DNA of 64,000 bases from NCBI RefSeq assembly GCF_022919155.1, contig NZ_CP095045.1, positions 3,100,001 to 3,164,000 of the forward strand, written 5' to 3'. Source of the DNA: Leucobacter allii (GTDB taxonomy: Bacteria; Actinomycetota; Actinomycetes; Actinomycetales; Microbacteriaceae). Of this stretch, positions 18,591 through 27,429 are shown piece after piece. Each line of letters starts with the position of its first letter. Within the stretch, counting starts at the first letter, position 1. Both the position numbers and the translations under genes were made by a program. The notes beneath the pieces were generated by a model. The model was given only the letters and a program-made list of their open reading frames with translations. It searched no databases and had not been told where the DNA came from.

Positions 18591-19334
18591 ATGGGAGCGC
18601 TGGATGGGAAGATCGCCGTCATCACGGGAGCGGGTGGCCGGATCGGCCGGGCGACCACCGCCGCATTCCACCGGGAGGGCGCGACCGTGATCGGCATGGA
18701 TATCGACGCGGGCCCGACGGCGTGCGATCGATTCGTCGCGATCGATCTCGCCGACGAACCGGCGGTGGCGACGGCGTTCGAGACGATCGGCGCCGAGTTC
18801 GGCGGCATCGACGTGCTGTTCAGCAACGCCGGAGTCGCCCTCGCCGAGGACGCGAACGTCCTCGACACGGGGCTCGCGGTGTGGGAGCGCACGCTCCGCA
18901 GCAACCTCACCTCGATGTTCCTGGCGAACAAGCACGGCATCCCCCAGATCCTCGCCCGCGGCGGCGGCGCCGTGGTGAACACCGCGTCGCTCCTCGGCAG
19001 TATGGGATCCGCGATCCCCGGCATCTCGTACTCGGCCTCCAAGGGCGCGGTGATCGCGCTCACCGCCGACATCGCCGTCGAGTTCGCCCGCCGGGGCCTG
19101 CGGGCGAACTCGATCTCCCCCGGCCCGGTCGAGACGCCGCTCTTCACCGATCACGCCGACGACGCGGGACGCCGGCGGCGGCTCGTGCACGTCCCCACCG
19201 GCCGCTTCACGCGGGCGGAGGAGGTCGCGGAGTCGGTCGTCTTCCTCGCGAGCGATCGCGCGTCGCACATCACGGGCGTCGATCTCAAGATCGACGGCGG
19301 CATGGCGATCGCCTACGTCACCCCCGAGGGCTGA
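18591..19334 (+). CDS. Short-chain dehydrogenase/reductase (SDR)
   Basis: A 247-residue classical SDR. The NAD(P) motif is TGAGGRIG (12-19). NAG lies at 79-81. The catalytic triad is Ser133, Tyr147 in YSASK, and Lys151. The end GVDLKIDGGMAIAY is typical. The ATG at 18591 has a GGAGGAGAGGG ribosome site. It converges with the UbiD gene, their ends overlapping by 17 bp. In this locus it is a candidate cis-diol or hydroxy-acid dehydrogenase acting after the Rieske dioxygenase. That role is inferred from position alone. Confidence 0.88.
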   Translation: MGALDGKIAVITGAGGRIGRATTAAFHREGATVIGMDIDAGPTACDRFVAIDLADEPAVATAFETIGAEFGGIDVLFSNAGVALAEDANVLDTGLAVWERTLRSNLTSMFLANKHGIPQILARGGGAVVNTASLLGSMGSAIPGISYSASKGAVIALTADIAVEFARRGLRANSISPGPVETPLFTDHADDAGRRRRLVHVPTGRFTRAEEVAESVVFLASDRASHITGVDLKIDGGMAIAYVTPEG

Positions 19335-20721
19335 GCTCCGGGGGCGGCGCCGTGCCGCCCCCGGCCGGCAATCGCACGCGATCGCGGCCGGGGATCCGGG
19401 CGCGGACGGGCGGCTCGCTCCCCACCGGACGAGTCGCGTCGATCCCCATCCGCGAGGTCGTGCCGTCGGGGTCCAGGCTCCGGTCCACCGGGTTCCCGCG
19501 CCCCCGCGGCAGCAGCACCAGGCCGCGATCCGGCTGGAACGCCGTGGCCACGGCCCGCTCCACGGCCTCCGCGTCGAACACGTCGACGTCGTGGTCCACG
19601 ACGACGACCTGCTTGAGGTCGCGGTGCCCGGCGAACGCGGCGACGATCGCATCGGCGGCGTCGCCGGCGATCCTCGTGCGGACGGAGACGATCGCGTGGA
19701 ACTTGCGCAGGCCCCCCAGCGTGACGTGGACGCGCTCGACCCCGGGGACCGCTGCGCGGATGGCGCGCAGCAGCACCGCCTCGTTCGGAAGGCCCATGAT
19801 GTTGAGCTGGGGCACGGACCCCGACACGAGGCCCTGGTAGATCGCCCCGCGGCGCATCGTCAGCGCGGAGGCGCGGAACACCCGCTCCGAGCCGTGCTCG
19901 TAGCTGCCGTCGAACTCGGCGAACGGCCCCTCCTCCGCTCGCGTGTTCGGAAGGATGTGCCCCTCGATCACGATCTCGGCGCAGGCCGGCACCTGCAGCG
20001 GGACCGTGCGCCCCGGCACGAGTCGCACGGGCTCCCGGCGCAGGCCGCCGACGATGCCCAGCTCGTCGAAGCCGTAGGGGGCGGCGCTGCCCGAGGTCGC
20101 GGCGGCCAGCAGCATGCCGGCGTCGAGCCCGATCGCGACCGCGACGGGCAGCGGTTCGTCCGCCGCGTCGGCGGCCTCGAGCATGCGATGGAGGTGACGC
20201 TGCACCACGACGATCCCGGTCTCGCGCGGCCCGCGCAGCTGCATGCGGTGGTAGGAGAGGTTCCGCACGCCGTCGTGCTCGCCGAACACCACGCCCGAGG
20301 TGATGTACGGCCCGCCGTCGTGCTCGTGGTGGGTGAGGACGGGCAGCATCGTGGTGAGGTCGATGTCCTCGCCCTCGACCACGATCTCGTGCACGGGCGG
20401 GGCTCCCCGCTCGGCGGGCCAGGCCTCGGGCGGCACGGGCGCCGACAGCGCCTCGAGGTAGCGCTCGGCGAAGTCCTCGGGGCGCACGCCGAGGCTCGTC
20501 GCGACAAGCGCGCGGCTCCCCGTGGTGTTCATCGCCACCGCCCGGGCGGCGCTCCCGACCTCGGCGAAGAGCACCGCCCGCGCGTCGCCCGCCTCGGCGG
20601 CGTGGGCGCAGGCCTCGAACCGGGCGGAGACCGGATGCTCGACGCGCAGCAGGAGTCCGGCCGCGGCGAAGCGGTCGAGCTCCTCGCGCAGGCCCGCGGC
20701 GGCGATCCCTGCCCTAGTCAT
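19318..20721 (-). CDS. UbiD-family prenyl-FMN decarboxylase
   Basis: A 467-residue UbiD-family (de)carboxylase. These enzymes use prenylated FMN to remove or add CO2 on aromatic or unsaturated acids. Family marks are MNTTGSRALVATSLG, the segment ITSGVVFGEHDGVRNLSYHRMQL, AIGLDAGMLLAAAT, and the binding-region segment EIVIEGHILPNTRAEEGPFAEF with PFGE-like Glu residues. The length is normal for the family. It overlaps the upstream UbiX gene by 8 bp, the usual pairing of decarboxylase and cofactor maker. The substrate is likely an aromatic acid handled by the neighbouring dioxygenase genes. It could be a phthalate-, hydroxybenzoate- or protocatechuate-type acid. Confidence 0.9.
   Translation of the reverse strand: MTRAGIAAAGLREELDRFAAAGLLLRVEHPVSARFEACAHAAEAGDARAVLFAEVGSAARAVAMNTTGSRALVATSLGVRPEDFAERYLEALSAPVPPEAWPAERGAPPVHEIVVEGEDIDLTTMLPVLTHHEHDGGPYITSGVVFGEHDGVRNLSYHRMQLRGPRETGIVVVQRHLHRMLEAADAADEPLPVAVAIGLDAGMLLAAATSGSAAPYGFDELGIVGGLRREPVRLVPGRTVPLQVPACAEIVIEGHILPNTRAEEGPFAEFDGSYEHGSERVFRASALTMRRGAIYQGLVSGSVPQLNIMGLPNEAVLLRAIRAAVPGVERVHVTLGGLRKFHAIVSVRTRIAGDAADAIVAAFAGHRDLKQVVVVDHDVDVFDAEAVERAVATAFQPDRGLVLLPRGRGNPVDRSLDPDGTTSRMGIDATRPVGSEPPVRARIPGRDRVRLPAGGGTAPPPELSPRG
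19338..19364 (+). terminator. Terminator of the SDR gene inside the UbiD coding end
   Basis: CCGGGGGCGGC (19338-19348) and GCCGCCCCCGG (19354-19364) form a perfect 11-bp stem with loop GCCGT, 4 bp after the SDR stop. The hairpin lies inside the last codons of the opposing UbiD gene, where it encodes a Gly/Pro-rich tail. Confidence 0.6.
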
Positions 20722-21304
20722 CGTCGCGCTCCTCCCGGACCGCCACGCCGCTCCACCGCCGCGTCCCGTCCAGCGGCATGCCGGCGAGGTCGAAGGCGCG
20801 CCCCACCGTCTGCGCGACGACCTCCTCGATCGTCTCGGGACGGAGGTAGAACGCCGGCATGGGCGGCATGACGATGCCCCCGTTCATGGTCACCTGCTCC
20901 ATGAGCTTGATGTGCCCGAGATGGAACGGCGTCTCCCTGAACAGGAGCACGACGGGGCGGCGCTCCTTGAGCATCACGTCGGCGGCGCGCACCACGAGAT
21001 TCGCGTCGTAGCTGTTCGCGATCGCGGAGAGCGTCGTGACGCTGCACGGCGCCACGATCATCGCGTCGCAGCGGTACGAGCCGCTCGCGAGCGGGCCGCC
21101 CAGGTCGTGGTTCTTGTGCACGTGGTCGGCGAGCCCCTTAAGCTCGCCGAAACTCAGATCGGTCTCCTGGTGGAGCGTCTGCAGGCCCGCACCCGTGACG
21201 ACGAGGTGGGTCTCGATGTCGGGCTCCGCGGCCGCCAGCCGGAGCGCCTCGACGCCGAGCGCCGCGCCGGAGGCCCCGGTGATCGCGATGGTCAGGCGCC
21301 TCAT
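20714..21304 (-). CDS. ubiX: UbiX-family flavin prenyltransferase
   Basis: A 196-residue flavin prenyltransferase that makes prenyl-FMN for UbiD-type decarboxylases. It has the N-terminal ITGASGAALGVEAL FMN motif and VAPCSVTTLSAIANSYDANLVVRAADVMLKERRPVVL. PPMPAFYLRPETIEEV is the usual C-terminal mark. It is coupled to both neighbours: a 4-bp overlap (ATGA) with the dehydratase stop upstream and an 8-bp overlap with ubiD downstream. It is probably a pathway-specific copy, separate from any ubiquinone/menaquinone gene. Confidence 0.92.
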   Translation of the reverse strand: MRRLTIAITGASGAALGVEALRLAAAEPDIETHLVVTGAGLQTLHQETDLSFGELKGLADHVHKNHDLGGPLASGSYRCDAMIVAPCSVTTLSAIANSYDANLVVRAADVMLKERRPVVLLFRETPFHLGHIKLMEQVTMNGGIVMPPMPAFYLRPETIEEVVAQTVGRAFDLAGMPLDGTRRWSGVAVREERDDD

Positions 21305-23025
21305 TCGCGCGTCCCCGCGAGGGCCTCGGCCGGGCGCCCCGTCGCGGCGTCGTCCTCGACCGCCGAGCGGAAGTCGCAGCCGTCGGGCGCCTGCATGACC
21401 TCGCTGCGGTACATGGTCGCGAAAGCGCTCTTGCGCGAGAGCAGGCGCACCTCGGGCTCGCGCGCCGCCAGCTCCTCCTCCGGCACGAGCAGATCGAGGA
21501 TCCGGTCGCGCACGGAGAGCCGGATCAGATCCCCCGTGCGCACCTTGGCGAGCGGGCCGCCGAGCGCCGCCTCCGGCGAGATGTGGAGCACGATCGTGCC
21601 GTAGGCCGTGCCGCTCATGCGCGCATCGGAGAGCCGCACCATGTCGGTGACCCCCTGCGCGAGGAGCTTCTTCGGGATCGGCAGGTAGCCGGCCTCCGGC
21701 ATTCCCGAGGCCACGGGTCCGCCGTTCTGCATCACGAGGAAGTCGTCGGCCGTGACGTCGAGCTCCGGATCGTCGATGCGCTCGGCGAGGTCCTCCGGAG
21801 AGGTGAAGACCACGGCGCGGCCCGTGCGTTCGAAGAGCTCGGGCGTCGCCGCCGCGCGCTTCAGGATCGCGCCGGTGGGCGCGAGCGAGCCGAACAGCGC
21901 CACGAGTCCGCCCGTCGGGCTCACCGGATCGGCGACGGGACGGATGACGCGGTGGTCGCGCCAGGTCGTCGTGGTGTCGAGGTGATCGCCGAGCGTGCCG
22001 CCCGCGATGCTCGGCGTCGAGAGGTCGAACGCGTCCGCGAGCTCGCGCAGCACGGCGCGGACGCCCCCGGCGCGGTGGAAGTCCTCCATGTACCCGTCGC
22101 CCGTGGGCTTCAACGACACGATGACGGGCGTCTCGTCGCTCAGCTCGTTGAAGCGGCGCAGATCGACCCGGACGCCGGCCCGGCGCGCGATGGCCGTCAG
22201 ATGGATGAGCGCGTTGGTCGATCCGCTGAGCGCGAGCAGCATCCGCAGCGCGTTCTCGACCGAGCGCTCGGTGACGAAGTCGCGCGGCGACGGGCCGCCG
22301 TCGCGGGCGAGCACGGCGGCCCGTCTGCCCGTCTCCTCCGCGATGCGGAGGCGATCGGCGGCGACGGCCGGGATGGTCGCCGAACCGGGCAGCGCGAGAC
22401 CGAGGGTCTCCACGATGCTCGCCATGGTGCTCGCCGTCCCCATCACCGGGCAGGTGCCGGCGGTCGCCGCCAGGTTCTGCTGCACGAGCGCGAGTCGCTC
22501 CCGGGACAGCGCGCCGGCGCGGTATCTGCCCCAGTAGCGGCGGCAGTCGGTGCAGGCGCCGAGGCGCTCGCCCTCGAAGCTGCCGGTCATCATGGGACCG
22601 ACCGGCAGCATGATGGCCGGGACGTCCGCCGACAGTGCCGCCATCGCCTGCCCGGGAATGGTCTTGTCGCAGCCGCCGATCATGACGACCGAGTCCATCG
22701 GCTGGCCGGAGACGATCTCCTCCGTCTCCATGGCCAGCATGTTGCGGAAGTACATCGAGGTGGGGTTCAGGAACCCCTCCCCCAGCGAGATCGTGGGGAA
22801 CACCATCGGCAGGCCGCCCTCGAGGAGCACGCCGCGCTTGACGGCGTCGATGAGCTCGGGCGCCAGGCGGTGGCAGTTGTTGAAGTCGCTCGCGGTCCAG
22901 GTGATGCCGACGATGGGCCGGCCCAGCGCTTCGTCGCTGAACCCCATGCTCGAGGCGAAGGCCCGGCGCAGGTAGGCGGCGAACTCCGGGTCGCCGTAGT
23001 CGGTGAGTCCGTTCTCGATGCCCAT
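21301..23025 (-). CDS. IlvD/Edd-family [2Fe-2S] dehydratase
   Basis: A 574-residue dehydratase of the dihydroxyacid / sugar-acid dehydratase family. The three expected iron-sulfur cysteines are present in FNNCHRL, GGCDKTIPG and GTCPVMGTAST. An extra pair, CTDCRRYW, is a common feature of the sugar-acid branch. The family dehydrates 2,3-dihydroxy acids or aldonates to 2-keto acids. It follows the ferredoxin-reductase gene by 2 bp and overlaps ubiX. Placement inside an aromatic-type operon is unusual. The D-2-hydroxyacid dehydrogenase at 27426 could act on a related 2-keto or 2-hydroxy acid. Confidence 0.88.
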   Translation of the reverse strand: MGIENGLTDYGDPEFAAYLRRAFASSMGFSDEALGRPIVGITWTASDFNNCHRLAPELIDAVKRGVLLEGGLPMVFPTISLGEGFLNPTSMYFRNMLAMETEEIVSGQPMDSVVMIGGCDKTIPGQAMAALSADVPAIMLPVGPMMTGSFEGERLGACTDCRRYWGRYRAGALSRERLALVQQNLAATAGTCPVMGTASTMASIVETLGLALPGSATIPAVAADRLRIAEETGRRAAVLARDGGPSPRDFVTERSVENALRMLLALSGSTNALIHLTAIARRAGVRVDLRRFNELSDETPVIVSLKPTGDGYMEDFHRAGGVRAVLRELADAFDLSTPSIAGGTLGDHLDTTTTWRDHRVIRPVADPVSPTGGLVALFGSLAPTGAILKRAAATPELFERTGRAVVFTSPEDLAERIDDPELDVTADDFLVMQNGGPVASGMPEAGYLPIPKKLLAQGVTDMVRLSDARMSGTAYGTIVLHISPEAALGGPLAKVRTGDLIRLSVRDRILDLLVPEEELAAREPEVRLLSRKSAFATMYRSEVMQAPDGCDFRSAVEDDAATGRPAEALAGTRE

Positions 23026-23027
23026 GG

Positions 23028-24218
23028 CTACAGCTTCCTCCTCAGATCGACGATGGACGGGACCGCGCGCAGGTAGTCAGCGATGCGGTTCATGCTCTCG
23101 ACGGCGACGAGCTTGCCGCCCAGGTAGCGCTCGACGAACCAGCCGTCGGCCTCCTCGGTGACGACGTCCGTCGTCTCGACCGTCGGCGGCACCCAGCCTG
23201 CGAGGCGCAGGGACACCCCGACCTGATCCGACCAGAACGTGGGCGCCCCGGGCTCCTTGCGCTCCGAGCCCGCCAGCACCCGGGCCAGCGTCTTCGCCTG
23301 CGACGTGGCGTTGAACACGGACTCCACCCGCGCCTCGGCGCCGCTCGCGGTGCGGAAGCTCGCGACGTCGCCGATGGCGTAGACCCCGTCGACGGAGCTG
23401 CGGCACTCGGCGTCGACGAGCACGCCGCGGCCGCACTCGGCCCCGACCGCCGTGGCCAGCTCGAGATTGGCGAGCGCGCCCACCGCGAACACCACCTGAT
23501 CGACGACGAGCTCCGCGCCGTTGGCCAGGCGCACCCGGACGGCGTCGTCGCGCTCCTCGAGCTCGGCCACGAGCGAGCCGAGATGGATGGCGACGCCGGC
23601 GGCCTCGTGCTGCTCCTGCAGCCAGCGCGCCGTGAACGCCGAGGCCCGACCGCTCAGGAGCGAGGGGCTCGCCTCGACGACGGCCACCTCGAGTCCCGCC
23701 CGCGCGAGCGCGCTGGCCGTCTCGAGCCCGAGATAGCCGCCGCCGACGACGAGGAAGCGCCGCGCGCCCGAGGAGATCGCCTCGTGCAGGCGCCGCGCGT
23801 CCTCGTAGGTGCGCACCGAGTGCACCCGGCTCGTCTCCCCCCAGGGTGCGGGGACCGCGCGCGCCCCCGTCGCGAGCACGCAGATCTCGTAGCCGATCTC
23901 GCGGCCGTCCGAGGTCGCGATGCGTCGCCGCGCGGCGTCGAGGCCCGTGACCGTGGTCGCCGTGTCCATCGCGACGTCGAGTTTCTCGTAGCCGCTCGCC
24001 CCCAGGAAGGCGAGGCGGTCGATCTCGACGCCCGCCCGCATCACGCCCTTCGACAGCGGCGGCCGATCGTAGGGCAGGTACTGCTCGGCGCCGAGCACGC
24101 GGACGCTCCCCGCGTACCCCTCGCGGCGGAGCGATTTGGCGAGCTCGGCCGCGGCCTGGCCCCCGCCGATGACGACGACGTCCTCTCGCAGCCCGGTCGC
24201 GGCGCCGTTCGCGCCCAT
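23028..24218 (-). CDS. Ferredoxin-NAD(P) reductase for the Rieske dioxygenase
   Basis: A 396-residue FAD-dependent reductase of the oxygenase-coupled (BphA4/rubredoxin reductase) type. It has an N-terminal FAD motif GGGQAAAELAKSLR, the YLPYDRPPLSKG segment, the NAD motif VVGGGYLGLETASALARAG, and the second FAD motif VDGVYAIGDVAS. A C-terminal dimer-like domain follows (PTFWSDQVGVSLRLAG). It would pass electrons from NAD(P)H to the ferredoxin encoded at 28450-28779 and on to the dioxygenase. The ATG shares one base with the aldehyde dehydrogenase stop (TGATG), showing coupling. It is separated from the dioxygenase genes by the PucR and dehydrogenase genes. Confidence 0.9.
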   Translation of the reverse strand: MGANGAATGLREDVVVIGGGQAAAELAKSLRREGYAGSVRVLGAEQYLPYDRPPLSKGVMRAGVEIDRLAFLGASGYEKLDVAMDTATTVTGLDAARRRIATSDGREIGYEICVLATGARAVPAPWGETSRVHSVRTYEDARRLHEAISSGARRFLVVGGGYLGLETASALARAGLEVAVVEASPSLLSGRASAFTARWLQEQHEAAGVAIHLGSLVAELEERDDAVRVRLANGAELVVDQVVFAVGALANLELATAVGAECGRGVLVDAECRSSVDGVYAIGDVASFRTASGAEARVESVFNATSQAKTLARVLAGSERKEPGAPTFWSDQVGVSLRLAGWVPPTVETTDVVTEEADGWFVERYLGGKLVAVESMNRIADYLRAVPSIVDLRRKL

Positions 24219-25675
24219 CACAGGCCCCCGATGCAGACGAACTTGAGCTGGGTGTACTCCTCCAGGCCGTAATGCGAGCCCTCCCGGCCGTAGCCGGAGT
24301 CCTTGATCCCGCCGAAGGGGGCGACCTCGGTCGTCGTGAGGGTCTCGTTCACCCCGACCATGCCGAACTCGAGCGCCTCGCTGACGCGGACGATCCGCCG
24401 GTAGTCCGTGGTGTAGAAGTAGGCGGAGAGGCCGTACGGCGTCGCGTTCGCCCGTCGGATCGCCTCCTCCGCGTCGTCGAACACCGACACCGGTGCGATG
24501 GGCCCGAAGATCTCGGCGCGGACGAGCTCCATGTCGTCGGAGACGTCGGCGACGACGGCGGGCTGGACGAACGCGCCCGCCAGCCGTTCGCCCCCGGTGA
24601 GCACGGTCGCGCCCTGGGCCCTGGCGGTCTCGAGCATCTCGCGGACCGCCGCCGCGGCGCCCTCGTTGATGAGCGGCCCGATCTGCACGCCCGCTTCGGT
24701 CCCCGGTCCGACGCTGAGGCGCGCGGCCTCCTCGGCGAGCCGGCGCGTGAACTCCTCGGCGACGCCGCGCTGCACGAAGATTCGGTTCGTCGCCACGCAG
24801 GTCTGCCCGGCGTTGCGGAACTTGCTCGCCAGGGCGCCGCGCACCGCGAGCTCCACATCGGCATCGTCGAAGACGATGAGCGGCGCGCTCCCGCCGAGCT
24901 CGAGCGAGAGGTGCTTGAGCGTCTCCGCCGACTCGCGCGCGAGCCGCTTGCCCGTGGGCGTCGATCCGGTGAACGAGATCTTCCGCACCAGCGGGTGCGC
25001 CGTGATGGCGGCGCCGATCTCGCCGCCGCGGCCGGTGACGACGTTGAGGACACCGGCGGGGATCCCCGCGGCCTCGGCGAGGACGGCGAGCGCGAGCGCG
25101 CTCAGCGGCGTCTCGGCCGCCGGCTTGACGACGACGGTGCAGCCCGCGGCGAGCGCGGCGGCGGCCTTGCGCGCGATCATCGCGGCGGGGAAGTTCCAGG
25201 GCGCGATGACGCCGACGACGCCGAGCGGCTCCCGCTGCACGAGCAGCCGGCGATCGTTCGTGTTCGCCGGGATGGTCTCCCCCGTGAGCCGGCGGCACTC
25301 CTCCGCGAAGAACTCGATGTAGGCCTGCGACTGGCGCAGCTCGTTCGCCGCCTCCGCAAGCGGCTTGCCCTGCTCGGCGGTCAGCAGCGCCGCGAGCGCA
25401 TCGAGGTGGACGCCGATGAGGTCGTGCCAGCGCCTGAGGAGCACGGAGCGCTCCTTCGCGGTGGTCGTCCGCCAGGCCCCGAAGGCCGCGTGGGCGGCCT
25501 CGACCGCCCGGTCGACGTCCGCCGCGTCCATCTCGGGGACGATGCCCACCCGCTCGCCGTTCGCGGGGTCGAGGACCTCCCGGGTGCGCCCCGATCCGCT
25601 CGGGACCCATGCCCCGTCGATGAGGGTCACGGCTCCGTCGGCGAGCCGTTCCAGCTGTTCCAGGGTGTTGCGCAT
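24218..25675 (-). CDS. NAD(P)-dependent aldehyde dehydrogenase (succinate-semialdehyde type)
   Basis: A 485-residue aldehyde dehydrogenase, closest in style to succinate-semialdehyde dehydrogenases. It has VIAPWNFPAAMI, FTGSTPTGKRL, general base Glu259 in LELGGSAP, nucleophile Cys293 in FRNAGQTCVATNR, and the end PFGGIKDSGYGREGSHYGLEEY. The ATG has a strong AAGGAG ribosome site 8 nt upstream. It is the first gene of the run aldehyde dehydrogenase, reductase, dehydratase, ubiX, ubiD. A palindrome about 97 bp upstream (25765-25780) matches one before the importer operon. It probably oxidises a semialdehyde late in the pathway. Confidence 0.9.
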   Translation of the reverse strand: MRNTLEQLERLADGAVTLIDGAWVPSGSGRTREVLDPANGERVGIVPEMDAADVDRAVEAAHAAFGAWRTTTAKERSVLLRRWHDLIGVHLDALAALLTAEQGKPLAEAANELRQSQAYIEFFAEECRRLTGETIPANTNDRRLLVQREPLGVVGVIAPWNFPAAMIARKAAAALAAGCTVVVKPAAETPLSALALAVLAEAAGIPAGVLNVVTGRGGEIGAAITAHPLVRKISFTGSTPTGKRLARESAETLKHLSLELGGSAPLIVFDDADVELAVRGALASKFRNAGQTCVATNRIFVQRGVAEEFTRRLAEEAARLSVGPGTEAGVQIGPLINEGAAAAVREMLETARAQGATVLTGGERLAGAFVQPAVVADVSDDMELVRAEIFGPIAPVSVFDDAEEAIRRANATPYGLSAYFYTTDYRRIVRVSEALEFGMVGVNETLTTTEVAPFGGIKDSGYGREGSHYGLEEYTQLKFVCIGGL

Positions 25676-25764
25676 ACCGTCTCTCCTTCTCCACGGCCGG
25701 GGGCCGCCCGAGGAGCGGCGCCGCCCAATGCCCTCATCGTAGGAGCGCGGTTCGGGCGTGGGAC

Positions 25765-25780
25765 ATGTGCGCCGGCACAA
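25765..25780. promoter_or_regulatory. Palindromic operator TGTGC-GCCG-GCACA, copy 1
   Basis: ATGTGCGCCGGCACAA has half-sites TGTGC (25766-25770) and GCACA (25775-25779) around a 4-bp spacer. It lies between the PucR stop and the aldehyde dehydrogenase start. The second copy at 36494-36509 differs in only one of 16 bases. The conserved sequence and similar distance to the starts argue for a real operator of a shared regulator, possibly the PucR protein of this locus. Confidence 0.55.
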
Positions 25781-25815
25781 GCATGCGGACTCCCGTTGGG
25801 CCGCGGCACGGACGG

Positions 25816-27429
25816 CTACCCCATCTCCAGGGCGCGCACGGCGAGGTAGAAGTTCACGAGGTCCTCGAAGCTGTCGAGGTCGCTCCCGGTGAGCTTCTCG
25901 ATGAGGCGCAGCCGGTAGCGCAGGGTGTTGCGGTGCACGAACAGCTGCTGGGCGGCCTCCGCGCTCTGGCAGTCGTTGTCGAGATAGACCTGCAGCGTGT
26001 GCACGAGCTGCGAGTCGTTCTCGCGGTCGTACTCGATGAGGGTGCGCAGGATCTGCTCCCCGACGCTCCGCAGCGGCACCTTCAGGCTCGCGAGCATCAG
26101 CCGAGGCAGGTGCATCGACCCGCGGGAGGTCGCGGAGATCCCCGAGCGCATAGACCCCTGGGCCTCCAACCACGACAGGCGCAGGCCCGTGACCCCGGGG
26201 TAGGCGTTGCCCGCGCCGATCCGGGTCTCCCCGAGTCGGCCGAGATGCATCCGCAGCGTCTCGATGAGATCGTCGACGACGACGGACTCCGAGCACATGA
26301 CCGCGACGATGCCGTCGACGAGCGCGACCGCGTACTCGCCGGCGCCCGCCGGGAGCAGGGTGTCGGCGTTCCACGGCACGTCCTCCAGGAGACGCTCGGC
26401 GCAGCGCACGTGCGCGAGGACGACGCGGTTGGGCGCGTCGAAGCTCATGCCCGCGCGCACGAGCCGGCGCTGCGCCTCGAAGTCGGCGAGGTCCCCCTGG
26501 ATGTAGTCGCTGATGACCTGCCCGAGCAGCTCGCGGCGGCCGTGCTGCTCGGCCTGCCGTCTGGAGAGCTCCAGGGCGACGAGCCCGAGCGCGAAGCGCA
26601 TGAGCTCCGGCGCCGACCCCACCCCCTGCGTGCAGAGGAACGCCACCCGTTGATCCGAGATGAGCACGGGGTACACGGTCGCCCCGTCGACGACGTCGCC
26701 CGAGACCACCGAGGCGCGGCGCTGCACGATGCCCTCGATCGGCCAGGGGGTCGAGGCCGGCTGGCTCGCGATGAGGTTGCCCCAGTAGTCGACCACCGCG
26801 ACGGGGACCTCGAGCAGCCGCCGCAGCCGCCCGAGCAGTCCCTCCATGCCGAGCTTGGAGGTGAGTGCCTCCGTGAGATCCGTGTGCGCCTGGAGGGTGC
26901 TCTGCACCGCGGCGAACTTGTCGCCGAGGGTGTAGTCGACGATGTACTCGCCGATGGAGCGCAGCGTCGTCGTGTACGGGACGGAGATGAGCGGCAACCC
27001 GTACTGGCTCGCGGCGTCGATCATGCGCTGCGGCACGACCTCGTGCGAGAGGCCGACCGCGATGCCGACGGCCGTCACCCCGACGGAGGAGATGCGCTGG
27101 ACGAAGCGCTCGATCTCGGGGGAGTCCGGATCCTCCCACGCGCTCCCGAGCGTGAGGATGAGCTCGTCGCCGAGCAGGTAGGGCGCGGGATCGACCATCT
27201 CGGTCACCGTGACCCACCGGATGCTGCGGTCGAGGAGGTACTCGGGCACGTGCACGGCCTCGAGATTGAGCGACCGCTCGGCGAGCAGGGTGCGCAGCGT
27301 CGCGTACGAACCGAACGTGCTCTGCTGCGTCATCGCCACCAGTTCCCAGCTCCATCGCTCGATCGCGCCCGCGTCGTCGCGGCGCGACGGGGCGCCGGTC
27401 GCGTTCGCTCCCGGCGCCCCTCGGCTCAT
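25816..27429 (-). CDS. PucR-family transcriptional regulator
   Basis: A 537-residue PucR-type activator. The N-terminal PucR sensor domain spans about residues 45-160 (LRTLLAERSLNLEAVHVPEYLLDRSIRWV). A long GAF/GGDEF-like middle follows. The C-terminal PucR helix-turn-helix reads LVHTLQVYLDNDCQSAEAAQ, then LFVHRNTLRYRLRLIEKLTG. The ATG at 27429 overlaps the upstream dehydrogenase stop by 4 bp. An internal ATG at 27333 (MTQQSTFGSY) starts closer to the recognisable domain and could be the true start. It lies inside the cluster and is the most likely regulator of the dioxygenase, importer and UbiD genes. Confidence 0.88.
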   Translation of the reverse strand: MSRGAPGANATGAPSRRDDAGAIERWSWELVAMTQQSTFGSYATLRTLLAERSLNLEAVHVPEYLLDRSIRWVTVTEMVDPAPYLLGDELILTLGSAWEDPDSPEIERFVQRISSVGVTAVGIAVGLSHEVVPQRMIDAASQYGLPLISVPYTTTLRSIGEYIVDYTLGDKFAAVQSTLQAHTDLTEALTSKLGMEGLLGRLRRLLEVPVAVVDYWGNLIASQPASTPWPIEGIVQRRASVVSGDVVDGATVYPVLISDQRVAFLCTQGVGSAPELMRFALGLVALELSRRQAEQHGRRELLGQVISDYIQGDLADFEAQRRLVRAGMSFDAPNRVVLAHVRCAERLLEDVPWNADTLLPAGAGEYAVALVDGIVAVMCSESVVVDDLIETLRMHLGRLGETRIGAGNAYPGVTGLRLSWLEAQGSMRSGISATSRGSMHLPRLMLASLKVPLRSVGEQILRTLIEYDRENDSQLVHTLQVYLDNDCQSAEAAQQLFVHRNTLRYRLRLIEKLTGSDLDSFEDLVNFYLAVRALEMG

